Source: Bacteroidales bacterium
Lineage (GTDB): Bacteria; Bacteroidota; Bacteroidia; Bacteroidales; Bacteroidaceae
Length of the DNA stretch: 64,000 nt
Direction of reading: 5' to 3'
Assembly (NCBI GenBank): GCA_004557035.1
Contig: SFFB01000012.1
Coordinates: 6,898 to 70,897, forward strand
Of this stretch, positions 46,100-54,651 are shown one piece after another. The notes under the pieces were generated by a model. That model saw nothing but the letters and a program-made list of their open reading frames with translations. It ran no database searches and was not told the DNA's origin. The stretch's first letter is position 1; each line of letters opens with the position of its first letter. The position numbers and the translations under genes were made by a program.

Positions 46100-47269
46100 T
46101 CATCCAATCATCAAATCGGCCATGACACGGTCTGAAAGCATAATGCCGCGGCGTGTCAGGGCCAACCGGCCGTCGGGATGCCGGGCGAGCAGGCCGCTGT
46201 CGATGTGAGGCCGCGCCAGTCGGCTGATTTCATTCGCCGCCTCGCAGCCAAAGCGCTCAGCCAGTCGTGTCAGGTCGATGCCCTCGCGGCAACGCAGTGC
46301 CGTCATCACCATCTCGTCTTGCAGTTCGGCGTCGGTGAGACGCTCTGTGACGTGGGGCACTTGTCCGTCGGGCGCAGCCAGATAGGCGCGGAGGTCGGCG
46401 GTGTTGGCGCGGCGCAGGCTGTGGCCATCGTAACTGTGGGCCGCCGGTCCGAAACCAAGATAAGGCACGCCCTGCCAATAAGAAGAGTTGTGGCGTGACC
46501 TATAGCCGGGCCGGGCATAGTTGGAAATCTCATAGTGCTCAAAACCAGCCTCTTCGGCGGCATCGGCCAGGTGGTTCATCATCGCCTCAAAGAGCGTCTC
46601 GTCTGTGTCGGCCACTTCGCCACGCTCCACCATACGCTGCAGCGGCGTGCCCTCTTCCACCATCAGACTGTAGGCCGAGAGATGGGTGACAGGAAGGCTC
46701 AGCGCCGTCTGCACATCGCTCTGCCACTCTTCAAGACTTTGGCCGGGAAGGCCGAAAATCAAGTCGACCGAAATGTTGTCAATGCCGTTTTCGCTCAAAA
46801 GGTTCACTGCCTCGACGGCACCGGTGGCATCGTGACGGCGGCGGAGGAAACGCAGTCGCGCGTCGTTGAAACTCTGCACGCCAAGGCTCACACGGTTCAC
46901 GCCCAAGGCTTTCACCCGCCGGCAAAAGGCTGTGTCGACGTCGTCTGGATTGGCCTCGATGGTGATTTCGGCATCGGGCGAGAGCGAAAAACAGCGATGA
47001 ATGGCCGAAAAAAGTTGTTCGAGAGCCGACGATTGGAGCACCGACGGCGTGCCGCCACCGAGATAGACCGTCTGCGCCACGCCGTCGAGTTCGTGACGGC
47101 GACGATCCATCTCAAGCGACACCGCCTCGACATATTTTTGCTGAAGATCGGGCCCAAAAGTGGTCGAATAAAACGCACAATACACGCAGCGCGTGCGGCA
47201 AAAAGGCACGTGCACATAGAGTCCGAAACCGGAGGCGGAAGGAGTAGCGGTTGTAAGCGGTGAAGACAT
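46100..47269 (-). CDS. hemW: Radical SAM heme chaperone HemW
   Basis: HemW, formerly called oxygen-independent coproporphyrinogen oxidase-like, binds heme and an Fe-S cluster and delivers heme to proteins. The 389 residues start FGLYVHVPFCRTRCVYCAFY with the cluster motif CRTRCVYC (Cys24, Cys28, Cys31) followed by Ala-Phe, the HemW form; true HemN has an extra cysteine here (CxxxCxxCxC). It continues with VYLGGGTPSVL, EANPDDVD, RVSLGVQSFND and DLIFGLPGQS. It stands alone on the minus strand. A -7 box is at 47304-47311. Confidence 0.93.
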   Translation of the reverse strand: MSSPLTTATPSASGFGLYVHVPFCRTRCVYCAFYSTTFGPDLQQKYVEAVSLEMDRRRHELDGVAQTVYLGGGTPSVLQSSALEQLFSAIHRCFSLSPDAEITIEANPDDVDTAFCRRVKALGVNRVSLGVQSFNDARLRFLRRRHDATGAVEAVNLLSENGIDNISVDLIFGLPGQSLEEWQSDVQTALSLPVTHLSAYSLMVEEGTPLQRMVERGEVADTDETLFEAMMNHLADAAEEAGFEHYEISNYARPGYRSRHNSSYWQGVPYLGFGPAAHSYDGHSLRRANTADLRAYLAAPDGQVPHVTERLTDAELQDEMVMTALRCREGIDLTRLAERFGCEAANEISRLARPHIDSGLLARHPDGRLALTRRGIMLSDRVMADLMIG

Positions 47270-47303
47270 GGACAGATGAGGCGATAGCCGTGAGACAATG
47301 GCG

Positions 47304-47311
47304 CAAATTTA
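47304..47311 (-). promoter_or_regulatory. Probable -7 box of hemW
   Basis: Minus strand TAAATTTG fits TAnnTTTG, 35 bases upstream of the hemW start; no clear -33 box. Confidence 0.45.
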
Positions 47312-47365
47312 GCCAATCGTTTTGTATTTCGTCGGTAAATCGTGGCGAGAAAGAAAATGAAATGC

Positions 47366-47373
47366 TAAATTTG
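47366..47373 (+). promoter_or_regulatory. Probable -7 box of the DUF3127 gene
   Basis: TAAATTTG fits TAnnTTTG, 32 bases upstream of the ATG at 47405; no clear -33 box. Confidence 0.45.
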
Positions 47374-47404
47374 CGGAGAAATATCTTAACAATACAACAT
47401 AAAC

Positions 47405-47812
47405 ATGGAAATTACCGGAAAAATCATCGCTGCCCTGCCTGAGCGCTCAGGCACCTCAAACCGTACGGGCAACACCTGGAAGTCGCAAGAGTTTGTCATT
47501 GAAACACACGAGCAATATCCCCGCAAATGCGTGTTCACCGTGTTTGGTGAAGACCGTCTGCGCGAAATGAATATCACCGTAGGCGCCGAAATGACCGTGT
47601 CTTTCGACATCGACGCACACGAATACAACGGCCGCTGGTTTAACGACATCCGCGCTTGGCGTGCAGTGCCCGCCACGGCTCCCGCTCCGACAGCAGTTCC
47701 CGCTGCTCCTGCAGCCCCGGCTCCTGCCGCATCGGCCGCTCCGGCTCCTGCGGCCGGCCAAGACCCGTTTGCCACGGCTGCCGGTGGGGGCGAAGACGAC
47801 CTGCCGTTCTGA
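47405..47812 (+). CDS. DUF3127 protein with an SSB-like C-terminal tip
   Basis: A 135-residue protein. Residues 1-90 (MEITGKIIAALPERSGTSNR ... EMTVSFDIDAHEYNGRWFND) match the DUF3127 family of Bacteroidetes, with an OB-fold-like strand pattern. Residues 92-122 are an Ala/Pro linker made of APA-type units. The protein ends GGGEDDLPF, very close to the tip of single-stranded DNA-binding protein (DDIPF in E. coli), which recruits repair and replication proteins. A nucleic-acid role is therefore plausible but inferred. Confidence 0.85.
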   Translation: MEITGKIIAALPERSGTSNRTGNTWKSQEFVIETHEQYPRKCVFTVFGEDRLREMNITVGAEMTVSFDIDAHEYNGRWFNDIRAWRAVPATAPAPTAVPAAPAAPAPAASAAPAPAAGQDPFATAAGGGEDDLPF

Positions 47813-47871
47813 TAAGTGCACGTGACGCACTGACCCTGCGTCGCTGAGGCCCAAGTTGCACGGCCCACCCC

Positions 47872-47967
47872 TCAACGAGTCAACTGGTCAACAAGTGGTT
47901 TGCTCCATTGCCCCTAATCCAATGAGCGGCAACGACCCACTTGTCGACTTGTTGACTCTTTGACTTT
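47872..47967. repeat. Octamer-repeat hairpin between the DUF3127 gene and mtgA
   Basis: Left arm (47872-47899): aacgagtc, aactggtc, aacaagtg. Right arm (47937-47967): ccacttgt, cgacttgt, tgactctt, tgactttc. The arms are complementary; the sequence class is that of the element at 38578-38661. Confidence 0.7.
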
Positions 47968-47984
47968 CAGCATCTCCCATCAAT

Positions 47985-48683
47985 ATGAAACTTTTCTTCA
48001 AAATACTTATGTGGCTCGCCGTGGGATTTCTGGTCTCCACGTTCTTGGCTGTGCTCATCTATCGTTGGGCACCGGTGAAATACACGCCGCTCATGTTCAT
48101 ACGCAGTTGGAGTCATTCCGACGACAAAACCTACACCGACTACAAACACCGATGGGTGCCGCTCGACAGCATTTCGCCTTATTTGCCCGTGGCCGTCATG
48201 GCCTCAGAAGACCAGAAGTTCCTTTCTCACAATGGTTTTGACTATGAAGCTATCAAGGAGGCTCGAGCCGAATACGAGGCCGGAGGCCGCCGACGCGGGG
48301 CCAGCACCATCAGTCAGCAGACGGCCAAAAACGTTTTCCTATGGCCGCAATCGTCGTGGGTGAGAAAGGGTTTTGAAGCCTATTTCACCGTGCTCATCGA
48401 ACTGCTATGGAGCAAAGAGCGCATTATGGAGGTCTATCTCAACAGCATCGAAATGGGGCCGGGCATCTATGGCGCCGAAGCCGTGGCACAAGAGCATTTC
48501 GGGTGTCACGCCTCGGCTTTGAGCCGCTCGGACTGCGCCACAATTGCCGCCACGCTGCCCAATCCCATTGAGATGAACAGCAAGCAGCCCAGCCGATATG
48601 TCAAGAAGCGCAGCAGACAAATTACCCGGCAAATGAAACACATTCCCTTCTTGAAAACAGAGAAAGCCGAAAAAGACAAATAA
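47985..48683 (+). CDS. mtgA: Monofunctional biosynthetic peptidoglycan transglycosylase
   Basis: It polymerises lipid II into glycan strands at the inner membrane. The 232 residues have one N-terminal membrane anchor ([19 protein letters not shown]) and the GT51 motifs: [14 protein letters not shown] with the catalytic Glu75, [19 protein letters not shown], and [20 protein letters not shown] followed by [10 protein letters not shown]. No transpeptidase domain follows, so it is the MtgA type and not a bifunctional penicillin-binding protein. Confidence 0.93.
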   Translation: MKLFFKILMWLAVGFLVSTFLAVLIYRWAPVKYTPLMFIRSWSHSDDKTYTDYKHRWVPLDSISPYLPVAVMASEDQKFLSHNGFDYEAIKEARAEYEAGGRRRGASTISQQTAKNVFLWPQSSWVRKGFEAYFTVLIELLWSKERIMEVYLNSIEMGPGIYGAEAVAQEHFGCHASALSRSDCATIAATLPNPIEMNSKQPSRYVKKRSRQITRQMKHIPFLKTEKAEKDK

Positions 48684-48739
48684 CGCAGACGTCGCCGCCT
48701 GAACACAACCTTTATCTTCCATCCCATACAGACTTTGCT

Positions 48740-49180
48740 ATGAAAAAACTCCTCTTCGCCCTCTTCTTGTTTTTCACGGCCGGCATGGCCCAGGCCGAAG
48801 AAATCACCCTGTTTAACGCCGAAGGCGACCCCATCGCCTACATTGACGCCTCCTCTGACGACCTCGCCATCTATATGTGGGACGGCACGCCCGTGGCCTA
48901 TTTGCTCGCCACCGACAAGGATTACTTCCATATTTACGGCTACAATGGCAAGCACCTGGGATGGTTTGAAAACGGTCTGGTCATTGACCATAAGGGCTAT
49001 CGTGTTGGTTTTCAGAAAGGTGCCGTGTCGAAATATACCAAATACGAGCCCTACAAATCTTACAAGAAATACAAGCCCTATAAGGCCTATCGCAGTTATC
49101 CACCCTATAAACCCTATACGCAGAGCCGTTTCGGCCACACCTCGCTTTCGCTGTTTTTGAAAGCGGGACAAAAGGGCTGA
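48740..49180 (+). CDS. Secreted beta-flower-type protein with Tyr-Lys-Pro repeats
   Basis: A 146-residue protein with a signal peptide (KKLLFALFLFFTAGMAQA). Residues about 20-95 show four short repeats (LFNAEGDPIAYID, IYMWDGTPVAYLL, IYGYNGKHLGWFE, VIDHKGYRVGF), matching the 4-fold beta flower proteins of Bacteroidetes. Then a tail of about 30 residues is a Tyr/Lys/Pro repeat (YTKYEPYKSYKKYKPYKAYR onward, PPYKPYTQ), very basic. Function unknown; the tail could bind the cell wall or polysaccharide. It lies 56 bases after mtgA. Confidence 0.75.
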   Translation: MKKLLFALFLFFTAGMAQAEEITLFNAEGDPIAYIDASSDDLAIYMWDGTPVAYLLATDKDYFHIYGYNGKHLGWFENGLVIDHKGYRVGFQKGAVSKYTKYEPYKSYKKYKPYKAYRSYPPYKPYTQSRFGHTSLSLFLKAGQKG

Positions 49181-49211
49181 AACGATGAATGGAGGGAGAA
49201 CAACCGTCCTA

Positions 49212-49508
49212 TTATAAATAATGTATGTCAGCAATGACCTGTGCCCCCACGGCGGCGTTGAGCTGAGCCACCATCTGCCGGCGTGAATACATCAGATTGT
49301 TGCGCAATGCCGGTGAGTCGAGGCGCACATAAAGCGTCTGGTTGCGGATATAGAGTTCGCGCGTGTGGGCATTGACGCTTTCGCCGGCCACGTTGCTCCA
49401 AGCCTGCACCAGGCGGTATTGGTTGAGCGGCGTCTCCAGTCCCTCATCGCGCAAAAAGCGCATGAGCACATCGGTGAGCGGTACGGAATTGCGGCGGTGC
49501 ATATTCAA
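49212..49508 (-). CDS. DUF721 / DciA-like protein
   Basis: A 98-residue protein (start MNMHRRNSVPLTDVLMRFL) with the DUF721 pattern: LVQAWSNVAGESVNAHTREL, then YIRNQTLYVRLDSPALRNNL. Family members include DciA, which loads the replicative helicase in bacteria lacking DnaC; this role is plausible but not proven here. It lies 48 bases downstream of recF on the same strand, and DUF721 genes are often found next to recF. Confidence 0.83.
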   Translation of the reverse strand: MNMHRRNSVPLTDVLMRFLRDEGLETPLNQYRLVQAWSNVAGESVNAHTRELYIRNQTLYVRLDSPALRNNLMYSRRQMVAQLNAAVGAQVIADIHYL

Positions 49509-49556
49509 GTGTTTATTTATTATTCAAATATAAGTCTCTTATAAACAGACTTATGA

Positions 49557-50675
49557 TTACTTTACTTCTTCACGTTCCAGACACACGTGGCCGTCGGTCA
49601 CTCTGAAGAGCCGGTAGTCGCCCGCCGTAGACGATAGTATCTCGTCTAAGTGGTCGCGATTGGTGTCGGTGATAAAGATTTGGCCAAAGTCACTGCCCGA
49701 GACATAATCCACGATACGGGCCACGCGGTCGGCGTCGAGTTTGTCGAAAATGTCGTCGAGCAACAGCAGCGGAGCGTCGACATGGCCGTGGTGGTGAAGA
49801 AAGACATACTGGGCCAGTTTCATGGCAATGAAGAAGGTTTTGGTCTGGCCTTGCGAAGCTTCCTTCTTCATCGGGAAACCGCCGAGTGTGAGTTCGAGTT
49901 CGTCTTTGTGGGGTCCATGAAGCGTATAGCCCACGATGCGCTCTTTTTCGCGCCAGCCCGAGAGCCATTCCCTGAGCGGTCCGCGGCTGCCGTGACTCAC
50001 GTATTCTATGGCCGGCCGCTCAGATTCGTTGGGACAAAGACGGGCATAAAGGTCTGAGAATATGGGCGATAATTGTGCGATGAATTGGGAACGTGCGGCA
50101 TAAATCACGGCTGCATCTGCCGACATCATTTCCTCAAGCACGTCGAGCACTCCGGCATCGGGTTCGGCCTCGGCCTTAAGCAAAGCGTTGCGCTGTTTGA
50201 GTGTGCGCTCATAGCGAATGATGGCGGCCAGATAAGGCCGGTCGTATTGCGCAATCACCGTATCCATAAACCTACGACGTTCTTCGCTGCCGCCAGAAAC
50301 CAGTTGGGAGTCGCTCGGCGAAAGCATCACCAAAGGAATTTTCCCGAGGTGCTCCGAAAAACGCTTATAGTCCTTGCCGTCACACTTCACGTGCTTGCGC
50401 TGACCACGCTTCAGGCTGCACGAAACCGTCATGTCGCCACCTTCTTCAACCTCATACGTGCCCTGAATCATAAAGAAGTCGGCGTCGTGATGAAGGTTGA
50501 AATTGTCTGTGCGGCACACCGCTCCGTTGCAAAACGACAGATAATAAACGGCGTCCAATATGTTGGTCTTGCCCATGCCGTTTTGTCCGATGAAAGCGTT
50601 GATTTTTGGCGCAAAACCTAAGTCGGCCTGCACCACATTGCGGTAGTTGACGATATGGAGCCTTTTGAGAAACAT
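49557..50675 (-). CDS. recF: DNA repair/replication protein RecF
   Basis: RecF binds ATP and gapped DNA and helps load RecA. I start at ATG 50673-50675 (MFLKRLHIVNYRNVVQADLG), giving 372 residues. The Walker A motif is IGQNGMGKTNILDAVYYLS (Lys36), followed by the ABC-type signature region MLSPSDSQLVSGGSEERRRF, and the Walker B DAPLLLLDDIFDKLD near the C-terminus. It is followed by the DUF721 gene. Confidence 0.95.
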   Translation of the reverse strand: MFLKRLHIVNYRNVVQADLGFAPKINAFIGQNGMGKTNILDAVYYLSFCNGAVCRTDNFNLHHDADFFMIQGTYEVEEGGDMTVSCSLKRGQRKHVKCDGKDYKRFSEHLGKIPLVMLSPSDSQLVSGGSEERRRFMDTVIAQYDRPYLAAIIRYERTLKQRNALLKAEAEPDAGVLDVLEEMMSADAAVIYAARSQFIAQLSPIFSDLYARLCPNESERPAIEYVSHGSRGPLREWLSGWREKERIVGYTLHGPHKDELELTLGGFPMKKEASQGQTKTFFIAMKLAQYVFLHHHGHVDAPLLLLDDIFDKLDADRVARIVDYVSGSDFGQIFITDTNRDHLDEILSSTAGDYRLFRVTDGHVCLEREEVK

Positions 50676-50981
50676 ATCAATGATTTGGGTGTAAACGAAA
50701 CAAATGCAAAAATACAAAAATCCGCCGATTTGCAGTATCGGACCGGCTTATTGTCGCGTTCGGGACCATGCCGGACCTGCGCCAGACAAAGATGAGGGTG
50801 TAGGCAACTTGGCGCATTTCGACGATGAAATGGCCCATTTTTGCTTTTCTCAGTCTCGCGCAAGCGTGCAACTATCAAAAAAACAGGCGGAATATTTCAC
50901 CACTCTCAAGAAAAAGCTTAATTTTGCGCCGATTAAGACCAAACAACGTTCTGACTGAAAATCAAAAAACAAAATCATATT
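50676..50981. other. Divergent intergenic region between recF and the TPR membrane protein gene
   Basis: It holds a -7 box TAATTTTG at 50919-50926 for the plus-strand gene. The remainder shows no repeat, RNA or convincing small gene. Confidence 0.5.
50919..50926 (+). promoter_or_regulatory. Probable -7 box of the TPR membrane protein gene
   Basis: TAATTTTG matches TAnnTTTG, 56 bases before the ATG at 50982, which has the A/T leader ATCATATT. Confidence 0.5.
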
Positions 50982-51821
50982 ATGAGCCAAAAGAAAGTGA
51001 CTAAAGAACAGCCCGTAGACCAGTTGGCGGGCGCTAAAAATCTTCTGCAAAATCCCAAAGCCAAGCGCTACGGCATCATTGCCGTTGTCGTGCTGCTGAT
51101 TATCGGTGGCGTCTATGCCTACAAGAACTTCGTTTCAGGCCCGGCCGACGAAAAGGCACAGACTCAGCTCACCGAAGGCATCTCAATGCTCAACAATGCC
51201 CGCCAGATGCAACAGCAATATATGCAGGTGGCTGCCGCTCCCGACTCACTCATTGAGCAGCAGATGCGTATGGGTGGCATGATCACCACCACCGATGCCG
51301 ACTCTGCCAAGAAGCAAGTGGCTGATTATCGCGCCACGGCCAAGAAACAGGTAGACGATTTGTTCAACCAGGTGCTTAAAGGCCAGGCCCAGTATCCCGG
51401 TCTCATCAAGATTGCCAACGGTGGCGGCAAGGCCGGCAATATGGCCAACTACCTCGCCGGCGTGACCTATTACTTGATGGGTAATGTCAAAGAAGCCATC
51501 AAATATCTTGAAGACTTCTCGCCCAAAGGCGATCTCGGCGTTTCACCTCAGGCGCTCGCCACTCTCGCCAGCTGCTATGCCAGCGACAAGCAGATTGACA
51601 AAGCCATTGAGACCTACAAAGATGCCGCTTCAGAGGCCGACAACGCCAGTCTTTCGCCCTTCTACCTCATCGAAGCCGGCAAATTGCTCGAAAGCCAAAA
51701 CAAAAAAGCCGATGCCCACGCCCTCTACGTGGAAGTGAAGGAAAAATATCCCACCTTCGGTCTGTCGCAGCAGGGTATGCTCGACTCTGAAATCGACAAG
51801 TATATCGAGCGCACAAAATAA
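50982..51821 (+). CDS. Membrane-anchored TPR protein, YfgM-like
   Basis: A 279-residue protein: a cytoplasmic N-terminus of about 29 residues, one membrane segment ([18 protein letters not shown], 30-47) and a large extracytoplasmic part with TPR-type helices ([40 protein letters not shown]). The plan matches YfgM-like proteins that work with the secretion machinery in proteobacteria; for Bacteroidales the role is not established. ribH follows 56 bases downstream, after a hairpin. Confidence 0.78.
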   Translation: MSQKKVTKEQPVDQLAGAKNLLQNPKAKRYGIIAVVVLLIIGGVYAYKNFVSGPADEKAQTQLTEGISMLNNARQMQQQYMQVAAAPDSLIEQQMRMGGMITTTDADSAKKQVADYRATAKKQVDDLFNQVLKGQAQYPGLIKIANGGGKAGNMANYLAGVTYYLMGNVKEAIKYLEDFSPKGDLGVSPQALATLASCYASDKQIDKAIETYKDAASEADNASLSPFYLIEAGKLLESQNKKADAHALYVEVKEKYPTFGLSQQGMLDSEIDKYIERTK

Positions 51822-51830
51822 TAAACGACA

Positions 51831-51868
51831 AATCCCCGAGTTGCCCACAACGGGCGGCATCGGGGATT
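51831..51868 (+). promoter_or_regulatory. Hairpin between the TPR protein gene and ribH
   Basis: AATCCCCGA (51831-51839) / TCGGGGATT (51860-51868) with an inner GCCC/GGGC. There is no T run after it, and it ends 9 bases before the ribH start codon, so it may affect ribH translation or mRNA processing rather than terminate. It is not an FMN riboswitch. Confidence 0.45.
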
Positions 51869-51877
51869 GCCTATAAT

Positions 51878-52369
51878 ATGTCTACACAACAATACAGTTT
51901 CATCAACCAAGCCGAGGCCGTGCCCGACACCACCAACATGCGCTTTGGTATCGTGGTGACCGAATGGAACAACGACATCACCGACAAACTTCTCGAAGGT
52001 GCCGTCAATACCCTCCACGCCCACGGCGTAGACGACAGCAACATCACCGTTAGCCGCGTACCGGGCTGCTTTGAACTCATTTTTGGCGCCTCCCAGTTGG
52101 CCAAACACGGCTACGTCGACGCCATCATCGCCATAGGTTGCGTCATCAAGGGCGATACGCCCCACTTCGACTACATCTGTCAAGCCGCCACGCAAGGTAT
52201 TGCGCAACTCAACACCACAGGGAGCATCCCCGTCATCTTCGGTGTCTTGACCGTCAACAACCACCAGCAGGCCGAAGAGAGAGCCGGCGGAACACTCGGC
52301 AACAAAGGAGACGAATTTGCCATCACGGCCATAAAAATGATAGACTACGCTTGGCAGTTACAGAAGTAA
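51878..52369 (+). CDS. ribH: 6,7-dimethyl-8-ribityllumazine synthase
   Basis: It makes the lumazine precursor of riboflavin. The 163-residue protein has the family motifs [46 protein letters not shown] (catalytic His) and [20 protein letters not shown]. It uses the A/T leader CCTATAAT before ATG. No other riboflavin gene is adjacent. Confidence 0.95.
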   Translation: MSTQQYSFINQAEAVPDTTNMRFGIVVTEWNNDITDKLLEGAVNTLHAHGVDDSNITVSRVPGCFELIFGASQLAKHGYVDAIIAIGCVIKGDTPHFDYICQAATQGIAQLNTTGSIPVIFGVLTVNNHQQAEERAGGTLGNKGDEFAITAIKMIDYAWQLQK

Positions 52370-52381
52370 TCCGTACTTTTG
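52351..52381 (+). promoter_or_regulatory. tRNA-Tyr promoter
   Basis: TTG (52351-52353), 20-base spacer, -7 box TACTTTTG (52374-52381), 19 bases upstream of the tRNA. The promoter lies over the 3' end of ribH. Confidence 0.6.
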
Positions 52382-52400
52382 CAGTATAACCGAAAGGGAT

Positions 52401-52486
52401 GGGCAAATACCAGAGTGGCCAAATGGGGCAGACTGTAAATCTGCTGGCTTACGCCTTCGGTGGTTCGAATCCATCTTTGCCCACCA
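52401..52486 (+). tRNA. tRNA-Tyr (anticodon GTA)
   Basis: The acceptor stem GGGCAAA (52401-52407) pairs with TTTGCCC (52476-52482); discriminator A and encoded CCA end at 52486. The anticodon stem is GCAGA/TCTGC around loop CTGTAAA with GTA at 52435-52437. The T arm has GGTTCGAATCC. A long variable arm makes it class II, as expected for bacterial tRNA-Tyr. Confidence 0.97.
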
Positions 52487-52583
52487 TCATTCAGAGCGTC
52501 AAGAGATTCAGGTCTTTTGACGCTCTGTGTTTGTATAAAGACGCCACGCGCTTGGCTATGGTTTCATCGCAACAAACCCTTCC

Positions 52584-53393
52584 ATGACACATTATAATAT
52601 ATGTCTGTCGGTGGCCGGTTCTGACCCGTCGGGCGGCGCCGGCATTCAGGCCGACCTGAAAACCTTTTCGGCTCTCGGCTGTTATGGCGCCGCAGCCATC
52701 ACCGCCATCACCGTCCAGAACACCTGCGGCGTCACCCGGTCGGTAGCCGTCGACGGCGAACTGGTGAGAGACCAAATGCTGGCAGTGCTAACCGACCTGA
52801 AGCCTCAATCTGTCAAAATCGGGATGACACCCAATGCCGACATCATCGGCCATATCGCCGACAGTCTGGGAAGCCATCCCGTGCCATTTGTCGTGCTCGA
52901 CCCTATCATCCGCTCCAGTTCAGGCCATCCGCTCATTGCCGCCGACGCCATTGAGACGATGTGTCGCCGCCTGCTGCCGCTCGTCAGCCTCCTTACCCCT
53001 AATCTCGACGAACTCAAATGTCTGAGCGACAAGCCGGACCCTGTAGAGGCCGCTCGGGAAATCATAAGCCGCTTTTATGTGCCCGCCATACTCGTCAAAG
53101 GCGGCCATGCACAGGGCGAGCCCACCGACATTCTGGTCACAGCCGATAGCATCACCACCTTTGAAGGCCGGCGCGTGGACACGAAAAACGACCACGGCAC
53201 GGGTTGCACCCTATCCTCTGCCATTGCCGCCTATGTCGCCACCGGTCACGACCTGCCCACCAGTATCAGCCTGGCCAAACAATACGTGAGCCGCGCTTTG
53301 GCCGAAGGACGGGACGTTTGTTTGGGACAAGGCCACGGCGGAATGAACCACTTTTTCGCCCCGCTCACTCTCAGAAAACAAAAGAATTCGTAA
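52584..53393 (+). CDS. thiD: Hydroxymethylpyrimidine / phosphomethylpyrimidine kinase
   Basis: It phosphorylates HMP twice in thiamine synthesis. The 269-residue ribokinase-fold protein has the ThiD motifs SVAGSDPSGGAGIQADLKTF (8-27), the internal GCYGAAAITAITVQNT, LTPNLDELKCL and NDHGTGCTLSSAIAAYVATG with the catalytic DHGTGC. Its ATG is preceded by TTATAAT-type sequence. No other thi gene is adjacent. Confidence 0.94.
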   Translation: MTHYNICLSVAGSDPSGGAGIQADLKTFSALGCYGAAAITAITVQNTCGVTRSVAVDGELVRDQMLAVLTDLKPQSVKIGMTPNADIIGHIADSLGSHPVPFVVLDPIIRSSSGHPLIAADAIETMCRRLLPLVSLLTPNLDELKCLSDKPDPVEAAREIISRFYVPAILVKGGHAQGEPTDILVTADSITTFEGRRVDTKNDHGTGCTLSSAIAAYVATGHDLPTSISLAKQYVSRALAEGRDVCLGQGHGGMNHFFAPLTLRKQKNS

Positions 53394-53398
53394 TTTTG
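53391..53398 (+). promoter_or_regulatory. Probable -7 box of fabD
   Basis: TAATTTTG begins with the TAA stop codon of thiD and lies 48 bases before the fabD ATG. No clear -33 TTTG is seen. Confidence 0.45.
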
Positions 53399-53445
53399 CA
53401 AGCGTTCACAAACGACAAAACACCCTAAAAATACATCAAAAGACA

Positions 53446-54348
53446 ATGAAAGCATTCGTTTTTCCCGGCCAAGGTTCCCAGTTCGTAGGAATGGGCAAAG
53501 ACCTTTATGAAAAGTATCCCATTGCCAAGCAACACTTTGACCTGGCCAATAAAGTGCTCGGTTTCGACATTACCGAAATCATGTTCAACGGCACAGACGA
53601 AGCCCTCAAACAAACCAAGGTGACTCAGCCCGCCGTCTTCCTCCACAGCGTCATCAGCGCCCTCTGCCTCGGTGCCGATTTTGCTCCCGAGATGGCCGCC
53701 GGTCACTCACTCGGCGAACTCTCAGCCTTGACGGCCACCCGCTGCCTGAGCTTTGAAGACGGTTTGAAACTCGTTGCCGCCCGTGCCTTTGCTATGCAGA
53801 AAGCCTGCGAAGCCGTGCCCGGCACTATGGCCGCCATCATCGCCCTGCCCGACGAACAGATTGAAGCCGTTTGTCAGAAAATCACCGATGAAACGGGCGA
53901 AATTGTCGTACCCGCCAACTACAACTGCCCCGGCCAACTCGTTATCAGTGGTACGAAAGCCGGTATCGACGCCGCTTGCGAAGCCCTCAAAGAGGCCGGT
54001 GCCAAACGCGCATTGGTGTTGCCCGTAGGCGGTGCTTTCCACAGTCCTCTGATGCAGCCTGCCAAAGAAGAACTTGAGGCCGCCATTGCCGTCACCGAGT
54101 TCCAGAAGCCCATCTGTCCCGTCTATCAGAATGTGGACGGCTTGGCCCACACAGAGCCCGAAGAAATCAAGGCCAACCTCATCAAGCAGCTCACCGCCAG
54201 CGTACTCTGGACCAAAGAAGTGAGCAATATGGTAGCCGCCGGCGCCACCGACTTCGTAGAGTGCGGCCCCGGCAAAGCCCTCCAAGGCATGATTGCCAAG
54301 ATCTGCAAAGGCAACGCCGACATCACCATTAGCGGCGTAGGCGCATAA
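53446..54348 (+). CDS. fabD: ACP S-malonyltransferase
   Basis: It transfers malonyl from CoA to acyl carrier protein for fatty acid synthesis. The 300-residue protein starts with FPGQGSQFVGMGKDLYE, has the nucleophile elbow AGHSLGELSAL (Ser88), the motif AAIIALP, the catalytic-His region LPVGGAFHSPLMQPA and the terminal FVECGPGKALQGM. Confidence 0.96.
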   Translation: MKAFVFPGQGSQFVGMGKDLYEKYPIAKQHFDLANKVLGFDITEIMFNGTDEALKQTKVTQPAVFLHSVISALCLGADFAPEMAAGHSLGELSALTATRCLSFEDGLKLVAARAFAMQKACEAVPGTMAAIIALPDEQIEAVCQKITDETGEIVVPANYNCPGQLVISGTKAGIDAACEALKEAGAKRALVLPVGGAFHSPLMQPAKEELEAAIAVTEFQKPICPVYQNVDGLAHTEPEEIKANLIKQLTASVLWTKEVSNMVAAGATDFVECGPGKALQGMIAKICKGNADITISGVGA

Positions 54349-54651
54349 GCCAAGCTTGACATTATTTATTCTTTATATACAGACGTGGGCCAATTGCTCG
54401 CGTCTGTTTGTTTTATTTATACCTTTCAAGTGGAAGGGAACAAGACAAACATCATATAGACCAGCTTAAAGTCGCTTAAAAAGGCTATCTTTGCAGAAGA
54501 TAGGCTGCGGTTCGGCAATTAAACAAGCTTATTGCACTCACCTTGCACTATCTTTGCAGAAGATAGGCTGCGGCTCGGCAATTAAGCAAGCTTATTGCGC
54601 TCACCTTGCACTATCTTTGCATATAAGAAAACCCAGTACAACCTTATAACG
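54349..54651. other. Intergenic region between fabD and the amylase gene
   Basis: From 54349 to 54480 I see A/T-rich sequence with no clear terminator, although aagcttgacat-like and T-rich runs occur. From 54485 on it is the tandem promoter repeat. Confidence 0.5.
54485..54621 (+). repeat. Tandem 63-base promoter repeat upstream of the amylase gene
   Basis: Two copies start at 54485 and 54548 with 60 of 63 bases identical; a third start (CTATCTTTGCA) follows in phase at 54611. Each carries the -7 box TATCTTTG (54486-54493, 54549-54556, 54612-54619). In the first two copies that box is part of the dyad CTATCTT-tgcAG-AAGATAG. The unit also contains AGGCTGCGG and TCGGCAA, shared with the purB promoter. 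The last -7 box is 33 bases before the amylase ATG. Confidence 0.85.

Noticed and set aside
51831..51868. FMN riboswitch before ribH
   Set aside because: The interval is too short and lacks the conserved RFN element sequences; only a simple hairpin is present.
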